Assembly (NCBI GenBank): GCA_903907995.1
Contig: CAIVQH010000041.1
Location: 1 to 64,000, forward strand
Length of the DNA: 64,000 nucleotides
Direction: 5' to 3'
DNA from: an uncultured Verrucomicrobiota bacterium
Lineage (GTDB): Bacteria; Verrucomicrobiota; Verrucomicrobiia; Limisphaerales; UBA9464
The notes beneath the pieces are model-generated. The model made no database searches. It saw nothing but the letters and a program-made list of their open reading frames with translations, and was not told the origin of the DNA. The position numbers and the translations under genes are program-made. Below, piece by piece: positions 28,590 through 38,418 of the stretch. The stretch's first letter is position 1. Every line of letters starts with the position of its first letter.

Positions 28590-28649
28590 ACGTAGGCGTA
28601 GGAAATCATTCTCCCACGCAGGTGGCAACCGCCAACTCGGTTGGGAAAC

Positions 28650-29297
28650 TCAGGCCCGCCACGCCGCCAGGAATTCGCCCGCGAGCCGGGTCAGCGCCGG
28701 CCAGTCCTGCGCCAGAATCAGTTCCCGCTTCAGCAAATTGCCGCCGATGCCAACGGCCGCACAGCCCGCCTTCCGGAATTCGGCGGCATTCGCCACCGTG
28801 ACGCCGCCGGTCGGCACCAGACGCAGATGGGGCAGCGGCGCCAGCAGCGCACGGATGAAACCCGGACCGAGCGTGTCCGCCGGGAACAGCTTCACGAAGT
28901 CCGCGCCTGCCTCGTACGCCATTTGCGCCTCGGTCGGGGTGTAGGCTCCCAACATGATCGGACACCCTGCGCCGCGAGCCAGAGGCACAAGCGCAGGCCG
29001 AAGCACCGGGCTGACGATAAATTCGGCCCCCGCATCCAACGCCGCCGCACAGTCATCGCCATTCAGAATCGTCCCCGCCCCCACGAGCGCCCGTTCGCCT
29101 AACACGAACTTGGTCGCCCGGATGGCCGCCGCAAAATTCGGGGTCGAAGTGGTGATTTCGAGCGCGGTGATGCCGCCGGCCACCAGCGCCTTGCCCAAGG
29201 CTGGAACCAGTTCAGCCGAGGGCGCACGAATCACGGCAATGATGCCGGGATCAGTCAGCCGGGCGGAGCGGAGTTCACGGAGCAAGTCAGTGTTCAT
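28650..29297 (-). CDS. eda: 2-dehydro-3-deoxy-phosphogluconate / 4-hydroxy-2-oxoglutarate aldolase
   Basis: The start at 29297 (MNTDLLRELRSARLTDPGI) is preferred over one eleven codons upstream. About 215 residues, a normal class I aldolase barrel. The catalytic Glu is in ALEITTSTP and the Schiff-base Lys in ADFVKLFPAD; the phosphate-binding GGVTVANA and GIGGNL follow. It cleaves KDPG to pyruvate and glyceraldehyde-3-phosphate, the last step of Entner-Doudoroff or uronate degradation. A KDPGal specificity cannot be excluded given the galK neighbour. It overlaps the upstream GNAT gene by 11 bases. Confidence 0.9.
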   Translation of the reverse strand: MNTDLLRELRSARLTDPGIIAVIRAPSAELVPALGKALVAGGITALEITTSTPNFAAAIRATKFVLGERALVGAGTILNGDDCAAALDAGAEFIVSPVLRPALVPLARGAGCPIMLGAYTPTEAQMAYEAGADFVKLFPADTLGPGFIRALLAPLPHLRLVPTGGVTVANAAEFRKAGCAAVGIGGNLLKRELILAQDWPALTRLAGEFLAAWRA

Positions 29298-30000
29298 TGG
29301 CAAGGCGAAGCCCGAGATACAGGGTTTCACCGCGCCGGGCGAGTTCGCGAAAGCCCAGGCGCGTGTAGAAGCGCAGGGCCCGCGCGTTGGTTACGTGCAT
29401 TCCCAGGTGTACCCCGGGCGAGCCGCGCTGACGCAACGCCGCCAACAGGGTGTCCATCAGGACACGGCCATTCCCCTGCCCTTGCGCGCGCGGGATCAGG
29501 TCAATATGCAGGTGTGAAGGAAACTCACCGTACGGCTCGGGCCAGAAAATGGCCGGCGCATGGAACTGCGCCCGAACGGCTTCGGAAGCGGACCACTTCG
29601 ACGGATCACCGTTCCGGGTCGGATAACGCACGCGCAGCGGCGGAAGCCATTCCCGCTGGAAACGCTCGTAGAAGCGCCGCGAATCCAAGGCCGCGAGCGC
29701 ATATCCGCAGATACCCGAACCATCCTCCAACATGAGGGCTAGTTCCGGTTCGAGCGCGAGATAAGGGCCGACGTAAAGGTGGCCCGGCAGCGCCGGATCG
29801 TCAATGAGCGAGGTCGCATCACGCCCGGCGTCCGCCGTCTGCAGGCACACCTCACAGGCCAACGCTTCATCGCCCGGGCGGAAAGGCCGGACGAGGAAAT
29901 TGGGTGGCAAATCGCTCACCCCGGCAGCTTGAGTGACACCCGCAGGCGGGGCAATGGGCGCATTTGAGTTTGCCGCTGGCACACTTTTCGCGTATCTCAA
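29287..30000 (-). CDS. GNAT family N-acetyltransferase
   Basis: The protein has the domain start FLVRPFRPGDEALACEVCLQ, a mid-region like that of GNATs with large substrates (GHLYVGPYLALEPELALML), and the acetyl-CoA loop LIPRAQGQGNGRVLMDTL followed by GMHVTNARALRFYTRLGF. From 30000 it would have 237 residues; a GTG at 29919 (VSDLPPNF) is an alternative start leaving more promoter room for the divergent lipoprotein gene. It overlaps eda by 11 bases, so it probably leads the aldolase-MFS-galK-beta-helix operon. Substrate unknown. Confidence 0.83.
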   Translation of the reverse strand: MRYAKSVPAANSNAPIAPPAGVTQAAGVSDLPPNFLVRPFRPGDEALACEVCLQTADAGRDATSLIDDPALPGHLYVGPYLALEPELALMLEDGSGICGYALAALDSRRFYERFQREWLPPLRVRYPTRNGDPSKWSASEAVRAQFHAPAIFWPEPYGEFPSHLHIDLIPRAQGQGNGRVLMDTLLAALRQRGSPGVHLGMHVTNARALRFYTRLGFRELARRGETLYLGLRLANEH

Positions 30001-30008
30001 ATCTGAAA

Positions 30009-30755
30009 ATGAAAGCTTTTCCCCTCTCCTTCCTCCCGCTGGTCGCCCTGGTGCTGGCCGGCTGCCAATCCTCCGACACCACGCGGGGGTACAACCTCGA
30101 AACCGGCAAGACCAAGACCATCGACACCGCCGCCGGTCCGATGACGGTCACCGCAATGGATGGCCCGCACCAGATGGGCTCCAAGGACCGCCAAGGTTAC
30201 ACCTACATCTTCGACGGCACGATGACCGACTGGAAGGTGAACGAAAACCCGGGTGCGTGGAGCATCGTGGACGGCGCCCTCCGCGCCAACGGCACCCGCA
30301 GCCACTGCTTTTACACGGGCTCACTCGCGCCCTTCAAAAACTTCGACCTCAAGGTGGACGTGAAGACCGAGCCGGGCTCCAACGGCGGCATCTACATCCA
30401 CACCAAGTATCAGGAGAGCGGCTGGCCCTGGGGCGGCTACGAGACGCAGGTCAACCAGACGCACAGCGACTGGCGCAAATCCGCCAGCGTGTATTCCGTT
30501 CAGGACGTGAAGGAGGACGCGCTCAAGGGCATCGTGCAGGATGGCGAGTGGTATGAGCACCGGGTCGTGGTGAAGGGCACCAACATCAAGGTGTACCTCA
30601 ACGGCAAGCTCGTTAACGACTACACCGAGGAACCGGGCCGCGTCGCCGGCAAGGATTTCGAGCGCAAGCTCAACGAGGGCACCTTCGCCCTGCAGGCCCA
30701 CGACCCCAAGAGTGTCGTGCTCTACAAGAACATCCGGGTCAAGAAGCTGGACTGA
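30009..30755 (+). CDS. DUF1080 (3-keto-disaccharide hydrolase-like) lipoprotein
   Basis: The start at 30009 gives a lipoprotein signal, MKAFPLSFLPLVALVLAGC, with the lipobox LAGC at residues 16-19. The body is the concanavalin-like DUF1080 fold: YIFDGTMTDWKVNENPGAWS at the start, EPGSNGGIYIHTKYQ in the middle and GTFALQAHDPKSVVLYKNIRVKKL at the end. 248 residues. This domain is very abundant in Planctomycetes and Verrucomicrobia and includes enzymes that cleave 3-keto-glycosides. It is monocistronic with a clear terminator. Confidence 0.9.
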   Translation: MKAFPLSFLPLVALVLAGCQSSDTTRGYNLETGKTKTIDTAAGPMTVTAMDGPHQMGSKDRQGYTYIFDGTMTDWKVNENPGAWSIVDGALRANGTRSHCFYTGSLAPFKNFDLKVDVKTEPGSNGGIYIHTKYQESGWPWGGYETQVNQTHSDWRKSASVYSVQDVKEDALKGIVQDGEWYEHRVVVKGTNIKVYLNGKLVNDYTEEPGRVAGKDFERKLNEGTFALQAHDPKSVVLYKNIRVKKLD

Positions 30756-30776
30756 GCCTTCACCCCGAACCTTTTC

Positions 30777-30805
30777 AAAGGGCCTGGGTAACCGGGCCCT
30801 TTTTG
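30777..30805 (+). terminator. Rho-independent terminator after the DUF1080 gene
   Basis: AAAGGGCC at 30777-30784 pairs with GGGCCCTTT at 30794-30802 and runs into a T-tract (TTTTT). It is 22 bases after the stop codon. This is the best factor-independent terminator in the window. Confidence 0.8.
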
Positions 30806-30925
30806 CTTTTCTGGAAGGATGAATTATGAAGCGGAGGTCTTCGCACGCGCCTATTGGTCCATCCCCTCAAGGGAGCGTTTGCGCCGCAGTTCCACGCTCC
30901 CTTTCCGTCCGCCCCAATCTTCCAA

Positions 30926-30996
30926 CTCCTGTCTCCTGACTCCGCGGAAGCCTCCGGTCTCCTGTCTCCCGACCGCAAGGGCGCTCCTGTCTCCTG
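30926..30996. repeat. Short CTCCTGTCTCCTG direct repeats
   Basis: CTCCTGTCTCCTG occurs at 30926-30938 and 30984-30996, with TCTCCTGTCTCC at 30958-30969 between them. A complementary style motif (GGAGACTGGAGACAG) appears near 60756. The 200 bp from 30811 to 31005 otherwise hold no gene I can support; the repeats lie just after the stop of the WYL regulator gene. Confidence 0.5.
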
Positions 30997-31005
30997 CCCC
31001 GCCGC

Positions 31006-32025
31006 TCACCCCGCCGCCAGGATGCGCTCGGCGGCGGCGCGAACGCTGGCCACCAGTTCCGGGGGCGCAATGACCGTCGCCGCGCCGCCCCAGCCGAGCA
31101 CCCAGCGTTCGACTTCCTGCAGGCTGCCCAGACGCAGCCGCAGTTCCACCATACCGTCCGGCAGCTCGACCAACTCCTGTGATGGATGCCAGCGTTTCTC
31201 CCGGATGTAGTCGGCCACGAGCTCAGTGAAGCGCAACACCACCGCATAGTCTCCGTCACGGGAATGGATGCCAAAGCTGTCGCGCAGCTGCTTCTCGAGC
31301 GCGAACTTGGCCGGCGGGGTGAAGGTCTTGCCGGTCGGCTCCGCCGATTGGATTCGGGCGGGCACGAAGGTACGCACATCTTTCCGCAGATGGTCGTACG
31401 CGAAGAGATACCAATCGCCGTTCACGTTCGCGAGGTGGCATGGGTCGATGACCCGCTCTTCCGGTTTCCGTGAGGCCGGCTTGCGGTAGCTGATACGCAA
31501 CTGGCGCCGTTTTTGCACCGCCTTGGCCAACGTGTCCATGATGGGCAGGTTCAGCAGCGGCTCGGCGGTGGTGCGGAAGGAGATCGACTGCTCCCACTCC
31601 GCCAGGTTCAGCGAGACGGTGTCGGGCAGCGAGCGGGCGAGCTTGCGGAACGCGCCCACAAGCCGCTTTTCAAACGGTGTGCCCCGGTATTGCTGCAACG
31701 CCTTTTCAGCCACCAGCAGCGCGAACAGCTCGCCCTCGCTGATCTGGAGCGTGGGAAAGGAATCGACCTCCTCGGTGTAAACGTAGCCGTTGTGGGCCGC
31801 TACGTATTCCAGGGGCAGGTTCATCCGGTCGCGCATGAACTCCAGGTCGCGCTGGATCGTCTTCGTCGTGACCTCCAGCTCGCGCGCCAGTGTGGTGGCG
31901 TTGGGATGCTTGCCGGCGGCGATGACCGCGTGGATGCGCATCATGCGCTCCAGGGGCGGGCGGGTGTTGGGCATTTCCTTGGACGCCGACGTCGTGCGTT
32001 TCACGCCGGGGAAGATGCGTCGCAT
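31006..32025 (-). CDS. WYL-domain transcriptional regulator (YafY-like)
   Basis: Chosen start 32025 (MRRIFPGVKRTTSASKE); ATG at 31974 (MPNTRPPLERMMRIHAVI) is nearly as good and begins directly at the helix-turn-helix. The open frame reaches 32730 but that part is the antisense of the adenylyltransferase gene. About 339 residues: an HTH_11/DeoR-like DNA-binding domain (NATTLARELEVTTKTIQRDLEFM), then a WYL ligand domain (RKPEERVIDPCHLANVNGDWYLFAYDHLR) and the WCX C-terminal part. WYL regulators sense ligands, often nucleic-acid or nucleotide signals. It is divergent from the gene at 32107; no defence genes adjoin it. Confidence 0.88.
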   Translation of the reverse strand: MRRIFPGVKRTTSASKEMPNTRPPLERMMRIHAVIAAGKHPNATTLARELEVTTKTIQRDLEFMRDRMNLPLEYVAAHNGYVYTEEVDSFPTLQISEGELFALLVAEKALQQYRGTPFEKRLVGAFRKLARSLPDTVSLNLAEWEQSISFRTTAEPLLNLPIMDTLAKAVQKRRQLRISYRKPASRKPEERVIDPCHLANVNGDWYLFAYDHLRKDVRTFVPARIQSAEPTGKTFTPPAKFALEKQLRDSFGIHSRDGDYAVVLRFTELVADYIREKRWHPSQELVELPDGMVELRLRLGSLQEVERWVLGWGGAATVIAPPELVASVRAAAERILAAG

Positions 32026-32106
32026 ACCACGCCTGCAAAGCGGAAAACGCGCGGTGGTGAAGATTGCTTTGAAAATTTGCCCGCCCCTCCGCAGCGTCCG
32101 CGCGAC

Positions 32107-32592
32107 ATGGATTCCGCCGCCAAAGTGCTCACCACCGAAACGTTGCCAGCCTGGCGCCAGGCCCTGCGCGACGCCGGCAAAACGCTGGTCGTGACCAACG
32201 GCGTCTTTGACCTGCTGCACGTCGGCCACGTCACCTACCTCGAAGGCGCCCGGGCGCTCGGCGACGCCCTGCTGATCGGCGTGAACGGGGACGACAGCGT
32301 GCGCCAGCTCAAGGGCCCCACCCGACCTCTGAATCCCGAGTTCGACCGCGCCCGGGTACTCGCGGCGCTGGGCTGCGTGGATGGCACCTGCATCTTTCCC
32401 GAAATGCGCGCCGTCAACTTTCTGATGCGTGCCCAACCGGATATCTATGTGAAAGGCGGCGACTACACCCTCGACACCATCGACCAGAACGAGCGTCGCG
32501 CGGTGGAATCCAACGGTGGGCGGATTGTGTTCATCCCCTTTGTCGCCGGCAAATCGACGACCAAGGTCATCGAGAAAATGGTGCGGGGCTAA
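32107..32592 (+). CDS. Heptose-1-phosphate adenylyltransferase-like protein (RfaE domain 2)
   Basis: The start at 32107 (MDSAAKVLTTETLPAWRQAL) gives 161 residues, the size of a stand-alone HldE/RfaE C-terminal domain. The nucleotidyltransferase motif is NGVFDLLHVGH (H38, H41), followed by VNGDDSVRQLKGPTRPLN and FIPFVAGKSTTKVI, as in D-glycero-beta-D-manno-heptose-1-phosphate adenylyltransferases. It would make ADP-heptose for lipopolysaccharide. A different cytidylyltransferase-like substrate is possible. The adjoining glycosyltransferases support an envelope-sugar role. Its stop overlaps that of the convergent glycosyltransferase gene. Confidence 0.85.
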   Translation: MDSAAKVLTTETLPAWRQALRDAGKTLVVTNGVFDLLHVGHVTYLEGARALGDALLIGVNGDDSVRQLKGPTRPLNPEFDRARVLAALGCVDGTCIFPEMRAVNFLMRAQPDIYVKGGDYTLDTIDQNERRAVESNGGRIVFIPFVAGKSTTKVIEKMVRG

Positions 32593-34250
32593 TTGTTCGT
32601 CCGGCCGATCAGCACGAATTGCCCGGCGCGGCCCAGCTCCCGCCATTCGTTGGTGGAAAAACTGGTTCCCAGCTCTTGACTCAGGATCAGACCGCAGACC
32701 GGTTTGCCGGAGGGCGCCAGCCGGGCACAATCGGCCGGCGTATCCAGCAACCGCAGCTCCTGTTCCGCCGTGGGCTTCAGCACGATGTCGGCCTCGCTAC
32801 GGCTGATGCCGATGAGGCGTTGCAGGTAGAAGCCAAACCCGCAGGTCCTCGCCTCGTACACGAAGCAGCCGCCATCCGGCCCGGCAAAGGCGCGCGCGCT
32901 CTGCGCCAATTCCCGCACCGAGGCCTGCCGGCTGAGCAACGGATTGAGCGCATCCACCTGCGTGGACATCGCCACCCAAAGCAGCGCCGCCCCGATCGCG
33001 ATCAAGTTGAAGGCCTGTGCAGGCTGTCCGGTCGGAGCCCGCCGAATCGCAACAGCGAGGGCAAACAGCAGCCCGGCCAGCAGGAGCGGAACCCAGAAAC
33101 TCAGTTCCAACTCAGGCCGAACCATATGCAACACCCCCAGCGCGACGGGTGGAAGGAAGAGGCACCCGAAGGCCAGCCGCCGTCCAAACAAGGCCGGCTT
33201 CGAGCCCGCGTGCGCATGCAGCCAATAGGCCAACCCCAGCGCCAGGGCGGGAAACAGCGGCAGGATATAGGTCAGCAGCTTCGACCCGCTGAGGGACAGG
33301 ATGACGAACGGGATGGCCGTCCAGCCCAGCAGCAGCGCCTGCCAGGGTTGGAGGCGTTCCGGCTGACGCCAGCGACGCCAGGCGGTCACGAGCACGGCGG
33401 GTAGGAAGCAGGTCCACGGCAGCCAGCCGCCGAGCAGCACGGGCAGGAAGAACCAGGGGGGCTTCGAGCGGCCATGCGCTTTCGAGGCGAAGCGCTTCAC
33501 CAGTTCGTCGCCCACGAAGTATGAGCGCAGCTCCGGGTTTTGCAGGCTCAGCACGACAAACCAGCTTAGGCCAATCGCCAGGGCCACGAGCAATCCCGGA
33601 ACCCACGGGAGCCGCGCGCGTTGGGCAGTACCCCGCGCCGTCCACTGCCAGGACAGCGCCGCCGCGAGGGGCACCACGAAACCCATGGGGCCCTTGGTGA
33701 AAAAACCGCCCCCCATCGCGACGAAGAACAGCCAGTTCCAGGGCCGGCCGCCTTCCGTGTGGGCCGCGCGGACGAAGCACAGGATCGCCGCCGTGATCCA
33801 GAAGGCCATGGTCATGTCCGGTGTCAGCGTCCGGGCGAGCATGAAAAACTCGAAGCCCGACACCAGCACCAGTGCCGCCGTGACCGCGACCGCGCGGGAA
33901 AAGAGCGTCCTGCCGATCAGGAAGGTGAACCAGATCGTGCCGGCCGCCGCCAGCGCCGAGGGCAGCCTTACGCCCCATTCGTTTTGCCCGCAGACCTTTA
34001 GTGCGAGCGCCGTCAGCCAGTAGATGAGCGGCGGCTTCTGAAAGTGCCCAATGCCATTGAGGTGCGGGACCAGCCAGCTGTCGCCGGCGGCCATCTCGCG
34101 GCCGATTTCGGAATAACGCCCCTCGTCGGGCTCGTTCATTCCGCGCGTGCCCAGGAAGGCCAGCAGGATGAACGCGACGAAGGCCGGCAGCAGCCAGCGG
34201 GAAGGCGGGCGCGAACTGGGTCCATCCGGAGCGTCCACCATCTCAGACAT
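32589..34250 (-). CDS. ArnT-like GT39/GT83-family membrane glycosyltransferase
   Basis: A 553-residue multi-spanning protein. The first periplasmic loop motif is TRGMNEPDEGRYSEIGREM with the acidic pair expected for lipid-sugar-dependent transferases, followed by LVPHLNGIGHFQKPPLIYW, typical of the ArnT/PMT group. About a dozen hydrophobic segments follow, and a soluble C-terminal domain (SRSEADIVLKPTAEQELRL). Such enzymes move a sugar from polyprenyl phosphate to lipid A or protein on the periplasmic face. Its start overlaps the GT2 gene stop (ATGTCTGA), matching a donor-maker plus transferase pair. Confidence 0.87.
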   Translation of the reverse strand: MSEMVDAPDGPSSRPPSRWLLPAFVAFILLAFLGTRGMNEPDEGRYSEIGREMAAGDSWLVPHLNGIGHFQKPPLIYWLTALALKVCGQNEWGVRLPSALAAAGTIWFTFLIGRTLFSRAVAVTAALVLVSGFEFFMLARTLTPDMTMAFWITAAILCFVRAAHTEGGRPWNWLFFVAMGGGFFTKGPMGFVVPLAAALSWQWTARGTAQRARLPWVPGLLVALAIGLSWFVVLSLQNPELRSYFVGDELVKRFASKAHGRSKPPWFFLPVLLGGWLPWTCFLPAVLVTAWRRWRQPERLQPWQALLLGWTAIPFVILSLSGSKLLTYILPLFPALALGLAYWLHAHAGSKPALFGRRLAFGCLFLPPVALGVLHMVRPELELSFWVPLLLAGLLFALAVAIRRAPTGQPAQAFNLIAIGAALLWVAMSTQVDALNPLLSRQASVRELAQSARAFAGPDGGCFVYEARTCGFGFYLQRLIGISRSEADIVLKPTAEQELRLLDTPADCARLAPSGKPVCGLILSQELGTSFSTNEWRELGRAGQFVLIGRTNN

Positions 34251-35013
34251 TCCCGCCTTCCCCGCGTTTCGCGGCGCGGACCTGGGGAAAGCGTCGCTGG
34301 GTAAACCACCACATCCCCATCATGTCGAGGAACGGCCGCCAGAGGAAAACCCCCAGGCCGTAGCTGGACGTGCCGCCGGCACGGGCGCGGTGGTTCACCG
34401 GCATTTCAACCACGCGAAAACCGGCCGCCACCGCCAGCGCCGGCATGAAGGAATACAGCGTGCGGATGGGAATCATCGCCTCACGAACCTCGCGGTGAAA
34501 CACCTTGAGTGCGCACCCGCTGTCCGACACGCCATCACCGAGCACGCGCGAGCGCACGCCATTGGCGAGCCGGGAAATCTTCCGCCGCAGCCAGGAATCC
34601 TTCCGCTGCGCCCGGATGCCCACGACCATGTCGGGGTGATCGGCCGCCGCCAACCGGGCGAGCAGCGCGGGAATGTCAGCCGGATCATTCTGGCCGTCGC
34701 CATCCAGCGTGATGAGGATCTCGCCGCGAGCCTGGTTCAGGCCGTACAGCAGGGCGGCCGCCTGACCACGATTCGGCTCGAGCCGGAGGTGGCGGCAGGC
34801 CGGGGTGGCGGCCGAAATTCCGGCAAGAATCTGCGGGGTGGCATCCTTGCTGCCGTCGTCCACCATCAGGATTTCGTAGGGCCGGCCCAGCGCGCCCAGC
34901 ACGTGGTTCAGTTCGGCCAGAAGCGCGGCGGCACAGGCGGCCTCGTTGTAAAACGGCACCACGACCGACCAGGCACAAGGATCTGAAACAGGCATTTCTG
35001 AAATCACCGGCAT
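34243..35013 (-). CDS. Glycosyltransferase family 2, polyprenyl-phosphate sugar synthase-like
   Basis: About 256 residues from the ATG at 35013; an ATG at 34995 with GGTGA upstream is an alternative, and the frame extends to 35100. The GT2 fold shows SVVVPFYNEAACAAALL, EILMVDDGSKDAT with the first Asp pair, and ITLDGDGQNDPADIP, the DxD-like metal site. The closing region resembles DPM1/ArnC-type transferases without long C-terminal membrane helices. It probably charges polyprenyl phosphate with a sugar for the ArnT-like enzyme encoded directly downstream. Confidence 0.87.
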   Translation of the reverse strand: MPVISEMPVSDPCAWSVVVPFYNEAACAAALLAELNHVLGALGRPYEILMVDDGSKDATPQILAGISAATPACRHLRLEPNRGQAAALLYGLNQARGEILITLDGDGQNDPADIPALLARLAAADHPDMVVGIRAQRKDSWLRRKISRLANGVRSRVLGDGVSDSGCALKVFHREVREAMIPIRTLYSFMPALAVAAGFRVVEMPVNHRARAGGTSSYGLGVFLWRPFLDMMGMWWFTQRRFPQVRAAKRGEGGNV

Positions 35014-35116
35014 TGCTTCGCCCAACGCGGGGAACTTCTGGCAAATTTCCGCCGGAGCCAAACCAATTTGCCACGCCGCACTCGCCCTTCCCATCGCCAA
35101 CCATTACGCTCCCGTC

Positions 35117-35416
35117 ATGTCTGACACCGCGCCCGAAGCGCCTGCCCCTTTGTCCAACCGCGAAATCCGCGAGCTCAAGGCCCGTGCCCAGCACCTGGAA
35201 GCCGTCCTAAAACTCGGCAAGGCGGGAGTCAGCGAAGGCTTCGTCAAGTCGTTGCACCAGGCTCTGTTGGACCATGAGCTGGTGAAGGTTAAGCTGGCCG
35301 ACTTCAAGGATCAGCGGAAGGAGATCGCCCCGCAGCTCGCGGAGAAAACTGGCAGCCACCTCGTCGCCCTGGTTGGCCACGTCATCGTGCTGTACCGGCC
35401 GAAGCCGAAGGCGTGA
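35117..35416 (+). CDS. YhbY/CRM-domain RNA-binding protein
   Basis: A 99-residue protein with the CRM fold: NREIRELKARAQHLEAVLKLGKAGVS at the start, then FVKSLHQALLDHELVKVKL and the end strand HLVALVGHVIVLYRP. YhbY binds pre-50S ribosomes. The GxxG loop is represented by the GKAG segment. It starts with a short acidic/proline leader. It is transcribed alone, divergently from the glycosyltransferase pair. Confidence 0.88.
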   Translation: MSDTAPEAPAPLSNREIRELKARAQHLEAVLKLGKAGVSEGFVKSLHQALLDHELVKVKLADFKDQRKEIAPQLAEKTGSHLVALVGHVIVLYRPKPKA

Positions 35417-35553
35417 GCGCGCCGGAGCGGAACGCGAGTCTGTGACCCGCAGTAACGCTCGAACTGCAAGACGTCCCGCTTTCATTTGTCAGCATTCCAA
35501 TTCACGGAGTTGCTGCGGCTCACAGAGCCGCGCTCCGCTTCAGAATGCCACCC

Positions 35554-36807
<1,254 letters not shown>

Positions 36808-36823
36808 TGGTTAGAAGTGGGTG

Positions 36824-38050
36824 TTAATCGGCCCGCAGGGCGTCCACCGGATCCATGCGCGCGGCCCGCCAGGCCGGCAGGAAACCGCTCACGACACCGG
36901 TCATCACGGACACGAGCAGGGCCACCGCCACCAGCCACCAGGGCATGGAGGCGGCGAGGAATTTGTCCACGACCAGCGTGAGCGGCCACGCGATGAGCAG
37001 CCCGAGCATGCCCGCTCCCAGCGTGATCGTCGCGGCCTCGACGAGGAACTGCACGAGGATGGTGCGGCGCTTCGCCCCGATGGCCTTGCGGATGCCGATC
37101 TCCTTCGTGCGCTCGGCCACGCTCACGAACATGATGTTCATGATGCCGATGCCGCCCACAAACAGCGACAGGCCGCTGATGAAGAGGCCCACCATGGCGA
37201 TGGTGCCGCCGACCGCGTTGAAGAAATTGACCAGGGCGTCCTGCTGGTTGATCGCGAAATCGTCCTGCATGTCGGGCGGCACCCGGCGCAGTTTGCGCAT
37301 GATGCCACGGATCTCCTCCTTGGCATCCTCGATCTGGGCAAGGTCCCGCACCTTCACCTGGATCGTGAGGTCGGGCCAGCGGGTGAAGTCGCGGGTGAAG
37401 CGCGTGATCGGGATGACGATCTGGTTGTCCAGGTTGAAGCCGGTGAAGAACGTGCCCTGCTTCTCCATGACGCCGACCACCTCCAGGTTCATGTCATTCA
37501 GCTTCACCTTGCTCCCGATCGCGTCGCCGTAGGGAAAGAAGCGTTCCGCCAGGTAGCTCCCCAGCACACAGACCGGGCGGCCCGACTGAACGTCGCCGGC
37601 CAGGAGCCACCGGCCCTGGGTCACCGCCAGGCCGCGGACCATGAGGCTGTTCTCGTCATTGCCCTCGACCCAGACGCCCCGGGCCTGCTTGCGGCCGAAG
37701 GAGACGTTGCCGTTGCCCTGGGATTCCACGCTGACCGCCGCCGAGAGCGTGGCCAGGCGCTCCACGTCGCGCGCATTTTGCAGAGTGATCTCCTTGCGGT
37801 TGCGCGACAGTCGCCACTCGGTCTCGCCAGTCATCCACGAAAACCGTTGCACGAACAGGGTGTCGGCACTGATGCCCGCGAGGCTCTTCTTGAACGCGGC
37901 ATTCAGGCCGGTGATGGCCGTGCCCATGAGCGTCACCGAGACGATGCCGATCACGATGCCGAGCGTCGTGAGACCGGCCCTCAGCTTGTTCGCCCGGAGC
38001 GCCGCCCAGGCGATGATGACCGACTCTTTAAATTCGGTGACGAGAGTCAT
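36824..38050 (-). CDS. MacB-like ABC transporter permease
   Basis: A 408-residue permease of the same family as its downstream neighbour. It has first helix LRAGLTTLGIVIGIVSVTLMGTAI, a periplasmic domain that includes VESQGNGNVSFGRKQARG, and the coupling segment MFVSVAERTKEIGIRKAIGAK before the last helices and the end FLPAWRAARMDPVDALRAD. Its start overlaps by four bases (ATGA) the stop of the small membrane protein. Similar length but differing sequence suggests an old duplication and now a paired permease. Confidence 0.9.
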   Translation of the reverse strand: MTLVTEFKESVIIAWAALRANKLRAGLTTLGIVIGIVSVTLMGTAITGLNAAFKKSLAGISADTLFVQRFSWMTGETEWRLSRNRKEITLQNARDVERLATLSAAVSVESQGNGNVSFGRKQARGVWVEGNDENSLMVRGLAVTQGRWLLAGDVQSGRPVCVLGSYLAERFFPYGDAIGSKVKLNDMNLEVVGVMEKQGTFFTGFNLDNQIVIPITRFTRDFTRWPDLTIQVKVRDLAQIEDAKEEIRGIMRKLRRVPPDMQDDFAINQQDALVNFFNAVGGTIAMVGLFISGLSLFVGGIGIMNIMFVSVAERTKEIGIRKAIGAKRRTILVQFLVEAATITLGAGMLGLLIAWPLTLVVDKFLAASMPWWLVAVALLVSVMTGVVSGFLPAWRAARMDPVDALRAD

Positions 38051-38418
38051 CGGAACACCCCGTCATTCTTATCCTTGTCGATCCAACGCCAGAGCCATCT
38101 GGCGTAGGGGAGCAGGATTAATGGGAACCCCACGATCGTCAGGAACTCCAAAAAATCGCCTGCACTCATGCCTTTGAACCCCGTAGTCGCCTCATCTCGG
38201 ACATTCATGAAAATCCACCAGGCCAAAACCAGCACCAATGACACCGAAGTAAACAGCTGGGTGGGTCTCCGCCACTTCCTGCCACAAGCCTTCCCGAAGA
38301 TTGCGAACATGAATGCGAGGAATCCGGGCAGGCCAACCCACAACACCGCGATCAAAACAAAAAACGAGCCCATTCCCAAGTCGGCCAGAATCGGTGTGAT
38401 GGCGCTCGCCGAGATCAT
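38047..38418 (-). CDS. Small membrane protein inside the ABC export operon
   Basis: A 123-residue protein of no family I recognise. It has three hydrophobic segments: about residues 14-42 ([20 protein letters not shown] onward), 56-72 ([18 protein letters not shown]) and 88-107 ([20 protein letters not shown]), with basic loops between. Both ends overlap neighbours by four bases (ATPase stop/its start, its stop/permease start), so it is translationally coupled into the transporter operon. An accessory subunit role is inference. Confidence 0.72.
   Translation of the reverse strand: MISASAITPILADLGMGSFFVLIAVLWVGLPGFLAFMFAIFGKACGRKWRRPTQLFTSVSLVLVLAWWIFMNVRDEATTGFKGMSAGDFLEFLTIVGFPLILLPYARWLWRWIDKDKNDGVFR

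Noticed and set aside
31513-32106. Long N-terminal extension of the adenylyltransferase frame
   Set aside because: It is antisense to the WYL regulator; the family starts at 32107.
32026-32730. Long N-terminal extension of the WYL regulator frame
   Set aside because: It is antisense to the adenylyltransferase gene and shows no domain.
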